In this document: positions 22,982-53,739 of the stretch, one piece after another
Position numbering within the stretch: the stretch's first letter is position 1
How the letters are laid out: each line of letters begins with the position of its first letter
Assembly: GCA_037447655.1 (NCBI GenBank)
Contig: JBBHKE010002542.1
Coordinates: 1-62,000 of the forward strand
Direction of reading: 5' to 3'
Source: Zygnema cylindricum
Lineage: Eukaryota; Streptophyta; Zygnematophyceae; Zygnematales; Zygnemataceae
DNA length: 62,000 bases
Translations under genes and position numbers: made by a program
The notes under the pieces: generated by a model
What the model saw: only the letters and a program-made list of their open reading frames with translations
What the model was told of the DNA's origin: nothing
Databases searched by the model: none

Positions 22982-25098
22982 ATTTTTTCTTTGCAGGGAA
23001 GGTGAGGGAGATCAGACGCCATGGTTTTGAAGCAGTACAGTACTCTGCTGTACAGTACTGGAGAATTAGGGTTTCACAGGCTTGGTTTCACTAAAGTGGA
23101 TAAGAGCTTGTCTGTGTCTATCTATTTGGTAAAGTAGAAGGTACAGTATCGTACAGTAAGTACGAGGTCCTGTCCAGGTTAGCTGCCAATTGGCATCCTG
23201 TATGTGTCAGCAGGCCTGTTTTGGATAAGGGTGTCCCAGTGCAAAGGGATGGGCGGTGGATAATGGGGATGTTTTTAACCCGCTTCGACGAAAAACGTCA
23301 TTCAACCTTATCTTGCAACACATGCGATGTGTTTTAAAATAGGGTTATAAACAAATAGGAACATATATTACCTGCCGTAATTCGAAGTATTCCACGATTT
23401 TCAAAGACGAAAGTACGGAAGTCGCTATGTTTTGTCCGTTTGCATTTATTACGACAAAGAAATTACACAATTTGTTTGGTTTGTCCATAGTTGTCCACGG
23501 CGTTTGTGCGAACGATTTACGATTATACGTAACAAACGTTGAACCTTTGAAAAATCGTCAAAATCGTTAATGAATTTTCGTCCGTACTATTCGTACATAT
23601 AAACAAAATAAATTTTACATATCCGCAGTTTTACATTTTCGTCCAGCTCCCGTATTTTCGTCATAGTCCATACAATGGAAATTCAATTCCGTACGTGGGA
23701 CGAGGGACGTATTTGTTTTGTTTTGGGACTCCAAGTGCGTGGAACCGTACATCCCACCCATTTAAAAAATCTGGTAAATTTCTTCTCGTTTATCCATTTG
23801 AACAACAGGCTGAATTTTGCAGTCTCGAAATTCGATGCCATTTCACGTTGACCGGACGGAACGCAAAGGCAAATATTCAACCGTGAAACGAAGTGAAGCG
23901 GTACGTCTACAATGTCACGGTAAGACATGACGTCACACAAGCAGTTCCAAAATAACGTCCACTTGTAGACGTTGACAAATCACGGTATTGTCGACGTAAC
24001 ATCGTCCAAACCACATACGTTCCATAGGACAGAGTCCGCCGGATCCGCTAAAATACAAAGTAAGTTCGCTGTTACAGTACATGGGGACAAAATCTCAGAC
24101 TTCGTTTGTATCACCAAAATGTCCCATGCAAAATATCGACCTTTCCTGTCCTTTCCCAACGCAGTTCCGTACGAGAAAAACTTTGGCCGTACACAAAAAT
24201 CAATTCTTCAAAAGTACAGCGAGCGTAAGTCGATACTTTGAATGTACTTCATGTTTGTCGTCATGTGAACGCATTTTGGCGTTTTCTTTTTCCACGAGTG
24301 GGAAAATTTAGGACGAGGGTGAGCACTCGTTATTTTTCTCCCTGCCCGTCACGTGCATGTACTTAAAATACGAACATGTACGGAAAAAAATCTGAGGGGT
24401 CTCGGACCTCCACTTCCATTCATGGGTCCTTTGCAGAATTTTGCGCCGTCGTCGCCTCTCCCCTCTCCCCTCTCCCCTCTCCCTCTTACACTATCGTTTT
24501 CATCCCTCACTTTTTAGAATGAGGCACGACAATTATGGTATGAAATGAAAGATATTTGAAAAAAAATTCTTTTGACTACCATTATGTATATTTTTATGCC
24601 AAGTCGAGTGAGAAAAGTAAAAAAAACGAAATTGTATAGCCATGGCGGAAAGTTCTTGAATTTGTGACGTCGACGTTGTCACAAGTGAGCATGACGTCAC
24701 AATGCCACAAAACCCTAAACATCTACAATGTCACAAAAAGCTAAACGTCTACAATTGTCGTTGTTTTTGTTGGCGTCACCGATTGTCGAAAGTTTCATGT
24801 CTTCTTCATCGGTCACAAAATTGTACCTACGTCTACAATCGTCACATGTCAAAGTTCCGATTTCATTTTCGCACATTGGGAACGCTCTTCAAAGCAATAC
24901 TTAGAATCTTACTACAGTCAAAAATACTTTATCAAAGTATCGATTACATGGGGAAGCACCTTGAGAGATCCTGTCCTGACTATCCAGACGCGTCGGGATA
25001 TACGCTTAGAAAAATTGTACTGGCTAAAACCTATGCGTTGGACGGCTTCGATTTACCTTAAAGGTTTAGAAGTTGAGCATTATTTATGTTTACATAAA
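22982..25098. other. divergent intergenic region, GTAC-rich, with repeats
   Basis: Together with 25808-26819 this separates the leftward DHNA-CoA synthase gene from the rightward 5-phosphatase gene, so promoters of both should lie here. No coding exon is supported. GTAC is unusually frequent. Two perfect TGACGTCA (CRE/TGA-type bZIP) sites occur at 23927 and 24692, and a motif near ACGTCTACAATGTCAC recurs at about 23902, 24719, 24745 and 24829. Sequence at 23325-23500 and 24020-24085 is an inverted, diverged relative of the element at 25102-25804. Confidence 0.5.
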
Positions 25099-25101
25099 TA
25101 A

Positions 25102-25804
25102 GGGTGCGTCTCCATGTACTTGAAACTTAGAGAATTTACTTTGTTTTTTAGCGCAGATCCGGCGGACCCGGATTTCGGGTGTCCCTATGTGTACAAAATG
25201 AAGTTGTCACTTAAGGGCGTGACGATTGTATACGTCGACGATGCCCGTGATGGCTGTCGACAGTGTAGCGCACCAAATTGTGAAAATTTGCGAAGCTGCG
25301 TGAGAGAGGCGGCGTGTGCGACTTGATGGGGCGCCCTCAAAGATTTGGTCAAATGGTATCAAAATTTTCACACCCTGGAATGGAAAAATCCGTATTGAAC
25401 GAATCGCGACAAAACAAAACAAATTGTGTACTTTGATGGACGCAAACGGACAAAACATAACGAATATTGTACCTTTCGCCGTCGTTTGAATTCGTTTGAA
25501 ATTTGTGTAGAAATTTTTACATGTGCGAATACGTGTTCCTATTTTTTTTTCTAAAATACTTTGTTTTAAAACACATCGGCCCTGTGTTTTAAAGAAAAGT
25601 TTGAAGATGACGTCTTTTGGCGTGGCCGTGGGTCGAAGAACACAAGACGACAGCATGTAGTACATCTTAAATTAGATGATGACGCAAAATGTACTTCTCA
25701 TTTTTTCTATTTTTTTGTAAGGTTGAAACTTACGCGGTACGGCTCTAAGTTTTACAGGAAAACGACAAAAAAAATCCGTTACTTAAGCACACGGAGACGC
25801 ACCC
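25102..25804. mobile_element. non-autonomous PIF/Harbinger-like element
   Basis: The ends are a perfect 12-bp inverted repeat, GGGTGCGTCTCC, with weaker match inward. TAA flanks both sides (25099-25101 and 25805-25807), a 3-bp target duplication as in PIF/Harbinger. 703 bp, with no transposase motif seen. Confidence 0.7.
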
Positions 25805-25807
25805 TAA

Positions 25808-26819
25808 GACTTTTAGGGTCAAACATGGACAGTCTGCCGTACATCCTGTACAGGGAGTTTATCGCAGGAATGTTGACCGTGGGCGTTCCAAATTTCAGAT
25901 GGCAATTGACAGCGGTTATGACATCTTTTGGATCAGGAAAGTACAGTGCTGTTTTGTACATTATGACGAGGAACTGTACTTTTACTGTGACTTTTGTACA
26001 GTCATGTTTCTTTTTTGTCAGTTGCATAGAATGAACTGTTCAGCATTGTACTTATGTACTAAACATCATGCCAATTGTTTTTATAGAATCAGTAATTTAA
26101 TAAGTACTGGTGCGGTGACCACAGTCCAGACTTGTTGTACTTAATAATATTCTGTACGAAATCCCGATCGGATACATTGTCCGTACCTATGAGCACAAAA
26201 GATTTCGTATCCTGTTGCTACCATGATTCTCCCTATGCTCTGCCTTCCCATGTTTCTTGACATGGTAAAAAATCTCCACACTAAATGCAGTAGGATGGTA
26301 CAAAACAGCACATAACTGAATGTTGCCGTTACGGTCTGTACGAATGCGTACCTTTACTTACTTGCAACTTGTTGTACGGAAGCCTCCTTGGTGATTCAAG
26401 CTTCTGCTGCAATTGAGCCTTTCTACAGGGTTAGCCAAAATTCACATTTTTCTTCATTTTACTTGTTTTTTTTTATATTTTTTTCCCTTTGTTTTATACT
26501 ATCAGTCTAGATGTTGTATGATTATGATCCACAAAGCTTTATTGAAGGAGTTTTTAAGAGTCTTAAATGATTAGTAGAGGAAATGTTTGTCGTAAGTCTC
26601 ATGTAACATTCCTCCTCACCATTTCTCACAATAATTTCTCTTTCTTTTCGTTTTTTTTTTTCTCTTTTTTTTTATCGCTGATTGATTTATTGCCGTTTTG
26701 TCAATATCTTCCCCTAAAATAATTAAAAATCCATCAGTCTTAGCCATTTATTTTTTTGAGTTATTTTTTTTCAAGTTCAACGACAATTCTGCAAGAATTT
26801 TTTTCTTTTTTGGTGAAAG
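25808..26819. other. upstream region of the 5-phosphatase gene
   Basis: No gene seen. T-rich from 26.4 kb towards the candidate first exon. Core promoter elements could not be pinned down. Confidence 0.4.
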
Positions 26820-44743
<17,924 letters not shown>

Positions 44744-45454
44744 AACCTTTTGAGACTTGTAAGAATCTCATTTTTTACTTTTGGAAGATTGTGAAAAGTT
44801 TTTAAAGAGTTTTGTTAAAAGTTTTTATGAAGGGGAAGATAAGTCTGTTTTTTCGGTAGTCTATTCTTTTCGGGTAGTCTTTTTTTTTTCCGGTAGCCTT
44901 TTTTTTCCTGTAGTCATTTTTTTTAGCCTATTAATTTGTCCCTAAAAATAGTTTTTTTTGTTTAGAATTTGTTCAGGTAATATAAGCTTTTATTTCTATG
45001 CAACTCATTTGTCTTCTAGTGGAAGAAAGTTTTTCATTGATTGATTTGTTTGTTATGAAAACAGTCAAAAAAGAACATGAAATCACAAAAATGTCAAATA
45101 ACTAAAACGTCAAATCATAGAATTACATATTTTTTGTTTTCCTTTTTTTTTTGTAAAACCTACATGTGTCAAGAACTTGTGAGGATATTTTTTTTTCCAA
45201 CCATTTGAAAGATTTTTCAATCCCACTATAGTTTTGTAAACCAACTGAGGTTTTTTTAAGCGGTGAAACTCAACCCGTTGGTGGAAAAATTTTACCTTTT
45301 GTACATTCCATTCGTTTTTTTTATATATATATATATTTGTTATTAATAGTGTGGATTGGAATGATACGAGGGTGGGATTTTAAAATCTTGTTATAAGTGT
45401 AAATCTACGCAAAAATCTTCCCATGGACCGATATACAATGTCGATGATACGTTA
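44744..45454. other. 3' flank of the 5-phosphatase gene
   Basis: No gene seen. A T-rich 18-bp array (CGGTAGTCTTTTTTTTT) lies at about 44850-44935, soon after the stop codon. Confidence 0.5.
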
Positions 45455-45661
45455 TACTGCACATGGTTATTGGTGTTGAAGTTTTTTTTGCCACTTAAAA
45501 CATCTTTTCTTTGCACATATTTGTCGGATTGTCAATCCGGGACGGCCAATAGGAATTGAGAATCTTGCCTTCCAATCGCAACCATCAGATTGACAATCCG
45601 ACAAGTGTGCACAAACAAAATGTTTTAAGTGGCGAAAAAAACTTCATCACTAATGTTTGCC
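45455..45661. mobile_element. MITE family A, copy 4 (diverged ends)
   Basis: GCCACTTAAAACATCTTTTC, then TTGTCGGATTGTCAATCCGG, mirrored by GACAATCCGACAAGTGTGCA and TGTTTTAAGTGGCGAAAAAA. Termini are degraded. Confidence 0.75.
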
Positions 45662-46593
45662 CATTCTTTTACGTTTTTGAGTTTTATCGTCATTTACCGG
45701 TTTCTGATTTTATCGTCATTTATTGGTTTGTTGCATAGTTCAAAAGTAGGTGAAAGTAGGCTCATACAATATGCCTATTGTACGCAAAACATACAATATG
45801 CCCTTAAGACCTATATTGTATTGGTCGCAAAATGAAAAATAATAGTAATAGGGTTGAGTTGCACATCGATCGATAGAGAATTAAACGTCATGTCTAAATT
45901 TTGAAAAACATTCGAACAAATTTTTATTTTTCCGTGAGTTTTGAGGTATTTTTTATTTAAACCGTTAGATTCGGACGATCGGACGGTCGCTGATCAAAAT
46001 AGCGATCTAAGAAGATCACATGAAAAGCCCATAACACAACTTACGATAGAACTTGCGTCCGCGTTTTTTTTTTTTTCCCGGGTTTTTTTCCTGCGGAATG
46101 TCATCCTACGCCGTGTCAGTTCGCTAAAAAAATTTGTCCAGTGGCGTGCGCTGTACTATGATGATACGTCAGATTCGTAGGTTTGTACAGGGGTGTGCAC
46201 AACGCACACACATTCAGTATGCCTACTCTGCGCGAGTTATGTGCCAAGTTTTGTGCGCCTACCAAAGGCCTACCATAAAACGCCTACTTTTCAACTATGG
46301 TTTGTTGAGTTTTATCGCTATTTACCGGTTTCTAAGTTTATCATCATTTACCAGGGTTTGAGTTTATTGTCATTCGCCGTTAATAGTGTTCTCCCACTTA
46401 GACCTAAATGTTGGGCGATAGAACCCGTTTTAAGGTGAGGTTTGGCAACATGTACTTCTTGGTATCGGCCGTACTTGGAGTGACATCTGAGGGTTTTTTA
46501 GAGTTTGGTATCTCACGGTCACTTCCATAAAAAGAATAATAATTGAAAGAACATTTTTTATCGTATTAACTATTAGGTGACAATACCGACTTT
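45662..46593. other. intergenic DNA with a dispersed repeat
   Basis: No gene supported. GAGTTTTATCGTCATTTACC plus GGTTTCTGATTTTATCGTCA at 45676-45722 returns in altered form at 46307-46375. Confidence 0.5.
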
Positions 46594-47149
46594 ATTAAAA
46601 AGCGCGATGGTAAACCATCTATCCATGGGAACAAAAAGGGATTGTGCTCTAAGGTTTTTGCTTGGCCAACAAAAAAGTTCAATTTATTTATCAGATTGAT
46701 GCTTATATGAAGGACATAAAAAAAACTGATTATCAGTTATCCCATTTCTTTTACCGATAAGAATCCTAATCATTATGCACAATGTGTTATGTCACGCTTC
46801 GCCACGTGGCAACATAATCGCTAGAAAACTATTTGAACTTGTGAAGCATACTGTAGTTTTACAAATATGGTGTTTAGAATATAAACTACACTAAAATACG
46901 AATTTTATGAAACGGAAAACATTTGTGCATAGTGCGGAGTATAATAGACACATTGTAACGTATGTTTTGAACGTCAATATCAATGTCTCGCACTTTATTC
47001 ATTTAACTTTGATGCAAGTAGGACAAGTAGTTTAACTGTAGAAATTTCTAATTACTTTTCGTGCATTTGTAAAAAATCTACTCTATTTAATGGTTCGATC
47101 CTATCCGTCCATTTTTATTAGTACCATCGCGCTTTTTAATTCAACCTTG
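46594..47149. mobile_element. possible inverted-repeat element
   Basis: TTAAAAAGCGCGATGGTA at about 46596 and its exact reverse complement at about 47130 bound a 556-bp AT-rich interior without an ORF. Target duplication not resolved. Confidence 0.5.
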
Positions 47150-47202
47150 GTCTACATGGATTTTATTTGTTTCCGTCACTGATTAGTTGCCCTAATATGT
47201 AC

Positions 47203-47426
47203 CTTCACCGTGAATCGTAATTAGTGTTAACAATTTTTTTGCCACCGAAAACATCTTTTCTCTGTACACATTTGTCCAATTTTCAATTTAAGACCGCCAT
47301 TCGTAAGTTGAGAATCTTACCTTTCACTCGCAACCGTCAGATCCACAATCCGACATGGGTGTACGGAGAAAATATGTTTTAAGAGGCGAAAAAAACATTA
47401 ACACTAATTATGATTCACTGTTGTAA
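47203..47426. mobile_element. MITE family A, copy 5
   Basis: Left end TTCACCGTGAATCGTAATTA, right end mirrors AACAGTGAATCATAATTAGT. The inner arms CATCTTTTCTCTGTACACAT and GTGTACGGAGAAAATATGTT match the family. This subtype has the end core AATCGTAATTAGTGTTAA. Confidence 0.85.
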
Positions 47427-48442
47427 CTGTACTATATGAAAAAATCAGCAACCTTGCTACTTAGGGTTTTCAATTCTGTTTCCGTTTCATGGGATATATT
47501 ACGAATTAAACCTACAGTACTTTACTATTTGAATGCATACAATACTTTTTACTATATCTCGTTTTAGAACCTTATGTTTTGAAGCCATAGTTGTTCACAC
47601 CGTTTAGTGCGAACGATTCAATCGCGACGGATTATATGTAACAAACGCACTGGACGTTTTAAACGCAGTTTGTAAGTTTTCCGTTAAATGAGCGCTAAAC
47701 AATTTTATACATTTATATATGTATCACACTGCATGCATGCATCGGAATCTATCATCGACTGGTAACGGACACATGCGGGATAAACTGCAATGGAGTAGCG
47801 TAGAGCCAGGTTCACTTCTCAGCCAATGCAATATTTTTGTCAAAGTCCGTCTGTCTGATACTATCTGAGTGGCATCCATGGCCGCCTTCTCTATCTATCT
47901 CTTAGACAAAAGACAAGATGTTCGTACATTTTTCAAACTCACCGCGCGCAAATAGTGTGACATTTCAATGTATCTTTTCGAAAATGTTTGTACATTTTTG
48001 AAAAAATTACGCACATGTTCCGTGATATTTCTGTTCAGTTTACTGGACAGAAAACACTAATAGCTGCGACGTATGTTTCGTCAAATTCCGTACATTACCG
48101 TAAAAATCTGTACATTTTACTGAAAACTCTTTACTTTTTACGTAAATTGTCCGTTCAGTTTACCGGACAGAAAGTACATCACGATTTTTTGAGATTTTTT
48201 CAACAGTCACGAATTATACGTTTTAATCGGAAAAAAGGAAAAAATCGCACGATTTGAACAACAACGTTTGAAGCACAACAACCTACGAAAATTAAAAAAC
48301 ATAAGAAGGCGGCCGACGTGGAACATTCTTGCGTACGACCGTACAACACGTGGCATTTATTCTTGCCATCGCGATATCAAAAATCGCAAAAATGATAATG
48401 TATATATCGTTACTATGTACAATAATCGATGTGCATATATCG
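47427..48442. other. intergenic DNA, no gene seen
   Basis: AT-rich spacer left of the hAT element; no feature is supported. Confidence 0.45.
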
Positions 48443-49084
48443 ATTACCGGCAGAGGTCGCAAACGGTCGACCGAAACCGTGACCGACCGTTAACCGACCG
48501 CTCGCGCCGGATCCGGAACAGATTCGGTTGGGGGGCCGGGCGGATTCGGGCGCTTGATTCACAGGAAAAAAAAAATATTGGTTGCGGCCGGTTAAGCAAA
48601 AAACGAAAAAAACTGAAAAGTTTGTAATGCCCATACAATCCAACATTAATGTAATTTGTACTCTAGGTATCGTGCAGGTACGTGACATCATGATTAGCGT
48701 CGCAAATCTGACACGGTACTAACACTTCATTTTGCAAATCTCACTGAAAGATAAGGGCCGCAAATCGTACTCTACTGTAAAGTGTTAATTATGCACTTCA
48801 TAACGTGTTTCCACAAATATATCATATTATTATGTCAATGTCATGCGACATGTAGTAATTGTTGGTTAATAAATCAGTGGAAATCAAATTATTAAGTCAA
48901 TTTCCCACGACAGATCCTAATTATAGGCTTACTCACATGTTTCAAACAATAAATCAATAAATTAAATTGTTGTTTAAGTTAGAGAAACTCGACCACAATT
49001 CAAACAAAACTTAGACATACACTAAAATGGAGAAAAACATCCTCGCTTCCCTTAAAGCTAAAATCCAAAACGAACTTTGAAAAT

Positions 49085-51299
49085 CAAAAAAATGGTGAAA
49101 TTGCTCAATATTACCTAGTGAAAGAAAGCAAGGCCCCTTCAAGTTGTTGGAAAAAATTTGAACATGTCTATGAAGTTAAAATATCAAACAAATACATGGT
49201 AAAGGGGGCAGGTTTTGTGGCTAGTAATACATGTTCCATAGTTTATGAATACAAGTCAACAAACGGTACTTTAACAATGTTCAACTTTGGCCGACTCAGA
49301 TAGTTCAATAGGACTTCTCCGTAAGTTTCTTTCAAAAACGGAGGCGAAAACGAGTGACCGAGAAAAAAATGCGAAAATGGTGGCGTTGATGTGTTGTGAG
49401 GACCTCTGACCATTTTCGATAGTCGACGGTTCAGGTATGATTTATTTTAAATTCCACTTAAGATGGCTTTAGTGTATATGTCATAATAACTTTTTTTGTT
49501 AATAAATTTATATATTTGAGCTTCATCACTATTTTCTTATCAATAATTCACATTCATACGTTTATTTTTATTTTTTTATTATTATTTGGTTTGTCATGAT
49601 GTTGTTTTTTATTTGTCTATCCATAAAAAAAAATCGTTTTGGTAGAAACCTTCTTTATTAATCATGGTTAGTGATTGTATGATATTTTTTTTATTGCTTT
49701 TTGTTTTTTTTCACCATGTTTTTAAGCATTTTGTCAAGCATTGTTTGATGTTGGTGTTTCGTCCAACAAAAGTGTTGACATCGACCAACTACTCCTGTCC
49801 GTCAATAGCGTAAAAAACTCTATTGTATCTTCTGCGAAAGATATTCGTAGTTTGATCATCCCAAAACTTAGAGAAAATATTGATAACAATATTTTTCTCG
49901 CATTTACGACCAATCTCTAGACCGAGACAATAAAAAAAACCTCATTTATGTCAGTAACCGCTCATTTTATTGACAAAGAATTTAAACTTCATGCACAGAC
50001 ACTTCAAGTCGATCATTTTCTGGAGGAAAAACACACCGAGGAAAATATTTTAACGGCTTTCAAAAATTGTTTTTAACCAATTTGGAAATGTCAAATTTTG
50101 ATGTTTTGGAAAATTTCTGCGTTGTCGTGACTGCCAGTGGCTTTAACATGTGTGCGGGTGAAGGTCTACCGAGTATGTTTACTAGAAAACCTTTCGCGGA
50201 CCATACAATTGCTACAATTGTGACAACGATCTTTAATAAGAGCGAAACTTCCAAAAATACAAATACGATGCGGAAGTTCCTGAATTGTTTGATCTAACTG
50301 ACGCGTAATCATTGGTCACGTTTTTCAAGCAGAATAATTTACAAAATCTTTTGAAAAACACTTTAAAACAAGAAAACGCAATGCGTTGGAATTCTTTGCT
50401 CTGAATGCTTAAGAGTATTTACGATGCATTCAATGAGATAGGACCAATCGCTCAAGCAAAAAATAAATTGATACTTTTTGCTTGTATCGATAAGACTGAC
50501 CTTACCAAACTTTTACGATTTTTGGAAAGGTTTCAGGAAACGACCCTAAAGCTGGAAAAATTCAAAGAACCAAATTTACATTTGGTTTTGTTTGAACTAT
50601 CGTCTCTCCATAACCACTGTAAGATAAGAAAAACATCTTACAATGACGGTGAAAAAGAATGCTATGCGGATTCCTCAAACTTGCAAAAATTGAAAGAACT
50701 TTTTATGAAATTTGCACTACCGAAGTGGGGCCTTCGTGAGTATCATATTTTCGCGGCTCTCTTAGATCCCCGACAAAAACAAAAGCTTGAAGTTTTTGGG
50801 GTATTGAAAACCAAAATTGAAAACGCAAGGGTCAAACTTTGAGAACTCGCAAATGACCTCGGTGATGATGTTGATTTCAGTAGTCCTCAACGTATCACAA
50901 AAAAACGAAAAACATCGCAAAGTATGGACGGTTTCCACAATTTTTTTGGTGAGAGCGATGACGAAAATGAGGTTTTTATTACCACCGACAAAAAAATGCT
51001 CGGTAGTGACGAACTGAAACGTTATTTTGATTTAAAATTAACCAACAATGTAAGATTTAACTTTAGCATACTTGAATGGTGGAAAAATAAATCAAATGTA
51101 TGTGCGAAAGATGGAGGATTTTCCTATTCTAGCCGGTGTTGCTAGATCTATTCTAGCTATTCCGGCTTCTAGCTCTATGTCCGAATGCAATTTTTCTGAT
51201 GTCGTGAACACGTTAACAAAAGAGAGGAGCTTACTAGCGGCTTCAATTGTTAGTGATATTTTGTGTGTTAGATCCAACCGAGATCTTTTAAATGCATAG
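49085..51299 (+). pseudogene. hAT transposase pseudogene
   Basis: Remnants appear in order. A degenerate BED finger (49118-49303) reads SSCWKKFEHVYE and ends NGTLTMF; its first Cys is lost. The catalytic-domain start near 49905 reads TTNL, an in-frame stop where hAT proteins have Trp, then SFMSVTAHFIDKEFKLHAQ and HTEENILTAF. NMCAGEG and FADHTIATIV follow at about 50145-50220. The C-terminal dimerisation domain is ILEWWKNKSNVC, then after a frameshift near 51105 FPILAGVARSILAIPASSS, ECNFSDVVNTLTKERSLL and LCVRSNRDLLN, ending at 51299. Multiple stops and shifts show it is dead. Confidence 0.88.
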
Positions 51300-51806
51300 T
51301 TTTTTGTTTTGTTTTGTTTTCTAATTATTGTTACTTTTTTAGTGTTACTTATATTGTTTTTTTTTCTTTTAAATTTTTGTTGTATTTCACAGATTTTCTA
51401 GTGTTATTATATTTTTAAAAAAAATTGGAATGCTTATATTTATCAAATTACCGTCGATACCAAATCTAGATTTATAGATTTTGTGTAGTTTTTAAGTTTG
51501 AGGTTGAGAATTTGTATAATAGAGTCGAAAATAGGACGAGGTTGTGATTTTTTATTTCTATATTTGATACTACAAAATAATTTTTGTTTTTAAAAATGTA
51601 GCGAAAAATTTAGATATGCGAGAGAAAAAACATTAACATGAGAGTTTAAACATTAATATAAGAGTTACACGCAAAATTAGGAAAAAATCTTTTGAGGAAG
51701 GTGCCTTTAGAGGGAAAAAAATATTCGTCAAGACAGATTGCAAAAAGACAAAATAGTAGAAAGAAGAGGTACACGAACTGTTTTTTTGCAAAGGGAGATG
51801 TACCAC

Positions 51807-51997
51807 TACACCGCTCATTGTTATTAGTGTTAATAAGTCGCTACTATTTACAACCAAAAATCACAAAATAGAGTTAACAACGTTATTTAAAGACGTGGAT
51901 TACAACCTGCCACGTCTCTTTGTATTAAATAGTGTTATTAATCATAATTTTCCTTTAACGTCATAAATGCTTAACGCTAATAACAATGAGCGTTGTA
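51807..51997. mobile_element. MITE (family A/B relative) nested in the hAT element
   Basis: 191 bp from TACACCGCTCATTGTTATTA to its mirror TTACAACGCTCATTGTTATT, with TA at the left edge. The inner inverted arms contain TAAAGACGTGG/CCACGTCTCTTT. It lies 3' of the transposase remnant and inside the hAT ends, so it arrived after the hAT element. Confidence 0.8.
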
Positions 51998-52205
51998 ATT
52001 TTGTACTTTTTCAGGTAAGGGAGGGTTAGTCGCGAAAAAATTGAGTTTCGGTTAACTTTTATTTTCGTAAACGCGTTTCGGTTAACGGTTAACAATTTTG
52101 GAGCGTGACATAACCCGGTCGGGCGTCGGGTACTCAGATTTTGAAAAAAAAAACGGTCGGTTTCGGCTATGTAAAATTTTGAGTTTTGCGACCTCTATTT
52201 ACCGG

Positions 52206-52778
52206 TAAGCCCCAAAGCCATACATATCGGATATCGGCTGCTGTCATCCGATATACAGCTCAGAGTGTGACAGTGTGTCCACTCTTCCAGTGACAAGCTT
52301 TGCTCGTTTCGATAGCGACAGATATTTCCCTGCAAATAATCATTACAATGATGAACAAAGCTTCTATTGGCTTCGATTGAAATATCGTCGCATTGTCTTT
52401 CACCGACCATTCGCCTTATAGACACGTGTCTCCAGGCTACAGTCGCGCGTCCAATCGGGGCAGTGATTTTCAGTTGGGACCCACGTGGTTTTTAACATTT
52501 CGCAGAATGAATATCGAATAAAACAGAATCGACAAAGATATTCGATGTTTCCAGATACGGGCGCAGGTTCTTTTGTCCGCACCTACTACGTACGGCAGAC
52601 GGAAGACGTCAAAATCCGTACAATGCAGGACATCGCGGCACCGAAGGTTTCGGATGGTTCGAGACCCATGTGCTTATGTCCGTACAAATATAGGTAATGT
52701 TTTCCGTACAAATATATAACGGCAAACGTACTTTCTGAAGACTCCGTCGTCACGTTCTCCTGTTTGTGTTTGCAACAA
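52206..52778. other. intergenic DNA, no gene seen
   Basis: Spacer right of the hAT element; no supported gene. Confidence 0.4.
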
Positions 52779-52996
52779 CAACCGCGAATCGTAATTAGGG
52801 TTACTAATTTTTCCGCCACTGAAAACATCTTTTCTCCGTACACATTTGTCCGATTTTCAATTTAAGACCGCCATTCGTAAGCTGAGATTGTTGCCTTTCA
52901 ATCGCAACCGTCAGATTCACAATCCGACAAGTGTGTACGGAGAAATAATGTTTTAAGAGGCGAAAAAAACATTAACACTAATTACGATTAACGGTT
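52779..52996. mobile_element. MITE family A, copy 6
   Basis: Left end ACCGCGAATCGTAATTAGGG, right end mirrors ACCGTTAATCGTAATTAGTG. Inner arms and centre are close to the copy at 47.2 kb (shared TTCAATTTAAGACCGCCATT), so both belong to one recent subfamily. Confidence 0.85.
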
Positions 52997-53739
52997 TTCG
53001 AAAGAAGGAAGACGACGATCGTTTGGATCTGCTGATTTTGGCGGTTTTGTCGTATCTGGTGAAGGACAGTGAAATCTATCAGCACCGACCTCATGTTGGC
53101 TGTACCTGCCAAAACAGAAATCTGACGTACAGCTGAAATCGCGGAATGCAACTACCAGCGTATGACAGCTTTGCAAGTGCAAAGTAACAATTTCATTGGT
53201 CCTTTGCCCGCCTGAAGGGCAAGTGGCTCTTTGACATTTGACTGTCATTAATGTGTTCTGACATAAAGGCAGAAGTACTGTACGGTTGCATTCGAATCCA
53301 CCGTCAAATCAGAACGGTCTATAGACTGAAAATCATAGGCTCCTAGATTTCCAGAGAATCCTTGGCAGCAAGCAGAGATATTTTTCGTACATTCGACAGA
53401 AAACAGACCTTTAAGCAATAAGGTTGAGATTCTTTAGTACGGCACGCTATTTCATGTGAAGTTGAATACGACACATTAAAGTATATTCACCAGATCAAAA
53501 TTTTACAATCACATGTTAGAGTGGTTTAGTCTACTTTATACAACTAGAATGCTAACATTTTTTTGCTTGTACAATTATTTATGTACCAAAAGTACAAATA
53601 CGTCGTAGTATATTGTTTGTCGTATCTGATATATGTTTGTGCTCAAAGATTTGATGTCAATATAACAAATTTGACGCCAATAATCCAACTACCCCCTTTC
53701 TTCCAGGGTTCCTAGGTTTAGGCCATAGGGTTCATGGGG
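52997..53739. other. intergenic DNA, no gene seen
   Basis: No supported gene or repeat. Confidence 0.4.

Larger units (their letters stand above)
48443..52205 (+). mobile_element. full-length hAT transposon (inactive) with TIRs and imperfect 8-bp TSD
   Basis: The element proper is 48451-52197 (3747 bp). Its ends are CAGAGGTCGCAAA and the mirror TAGAGGTCGCAAAA, with GAAACCG(T)GACCG-like blocks further in. The flanks are ATTACCGG (48443-48450) and TTTACCGG (52198-52205), 7 of 8 matching, as for an hAT 8-bp target duplication. The interior holds hAT transposase remnants and a nested MITE at 51807-51997. Confidence 0.85.

Noticed and set aside
25207-25665. 152-codon minus-strand open frame
   Set aside because: It lies within the Harbinger-like element and shows no transposase motif or splice support.
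47090-47100. tRNA B-box-like GGTTCGATCC
   Set aside because: One base short of the consensus and no cloverleaf or A-box could be built around it.
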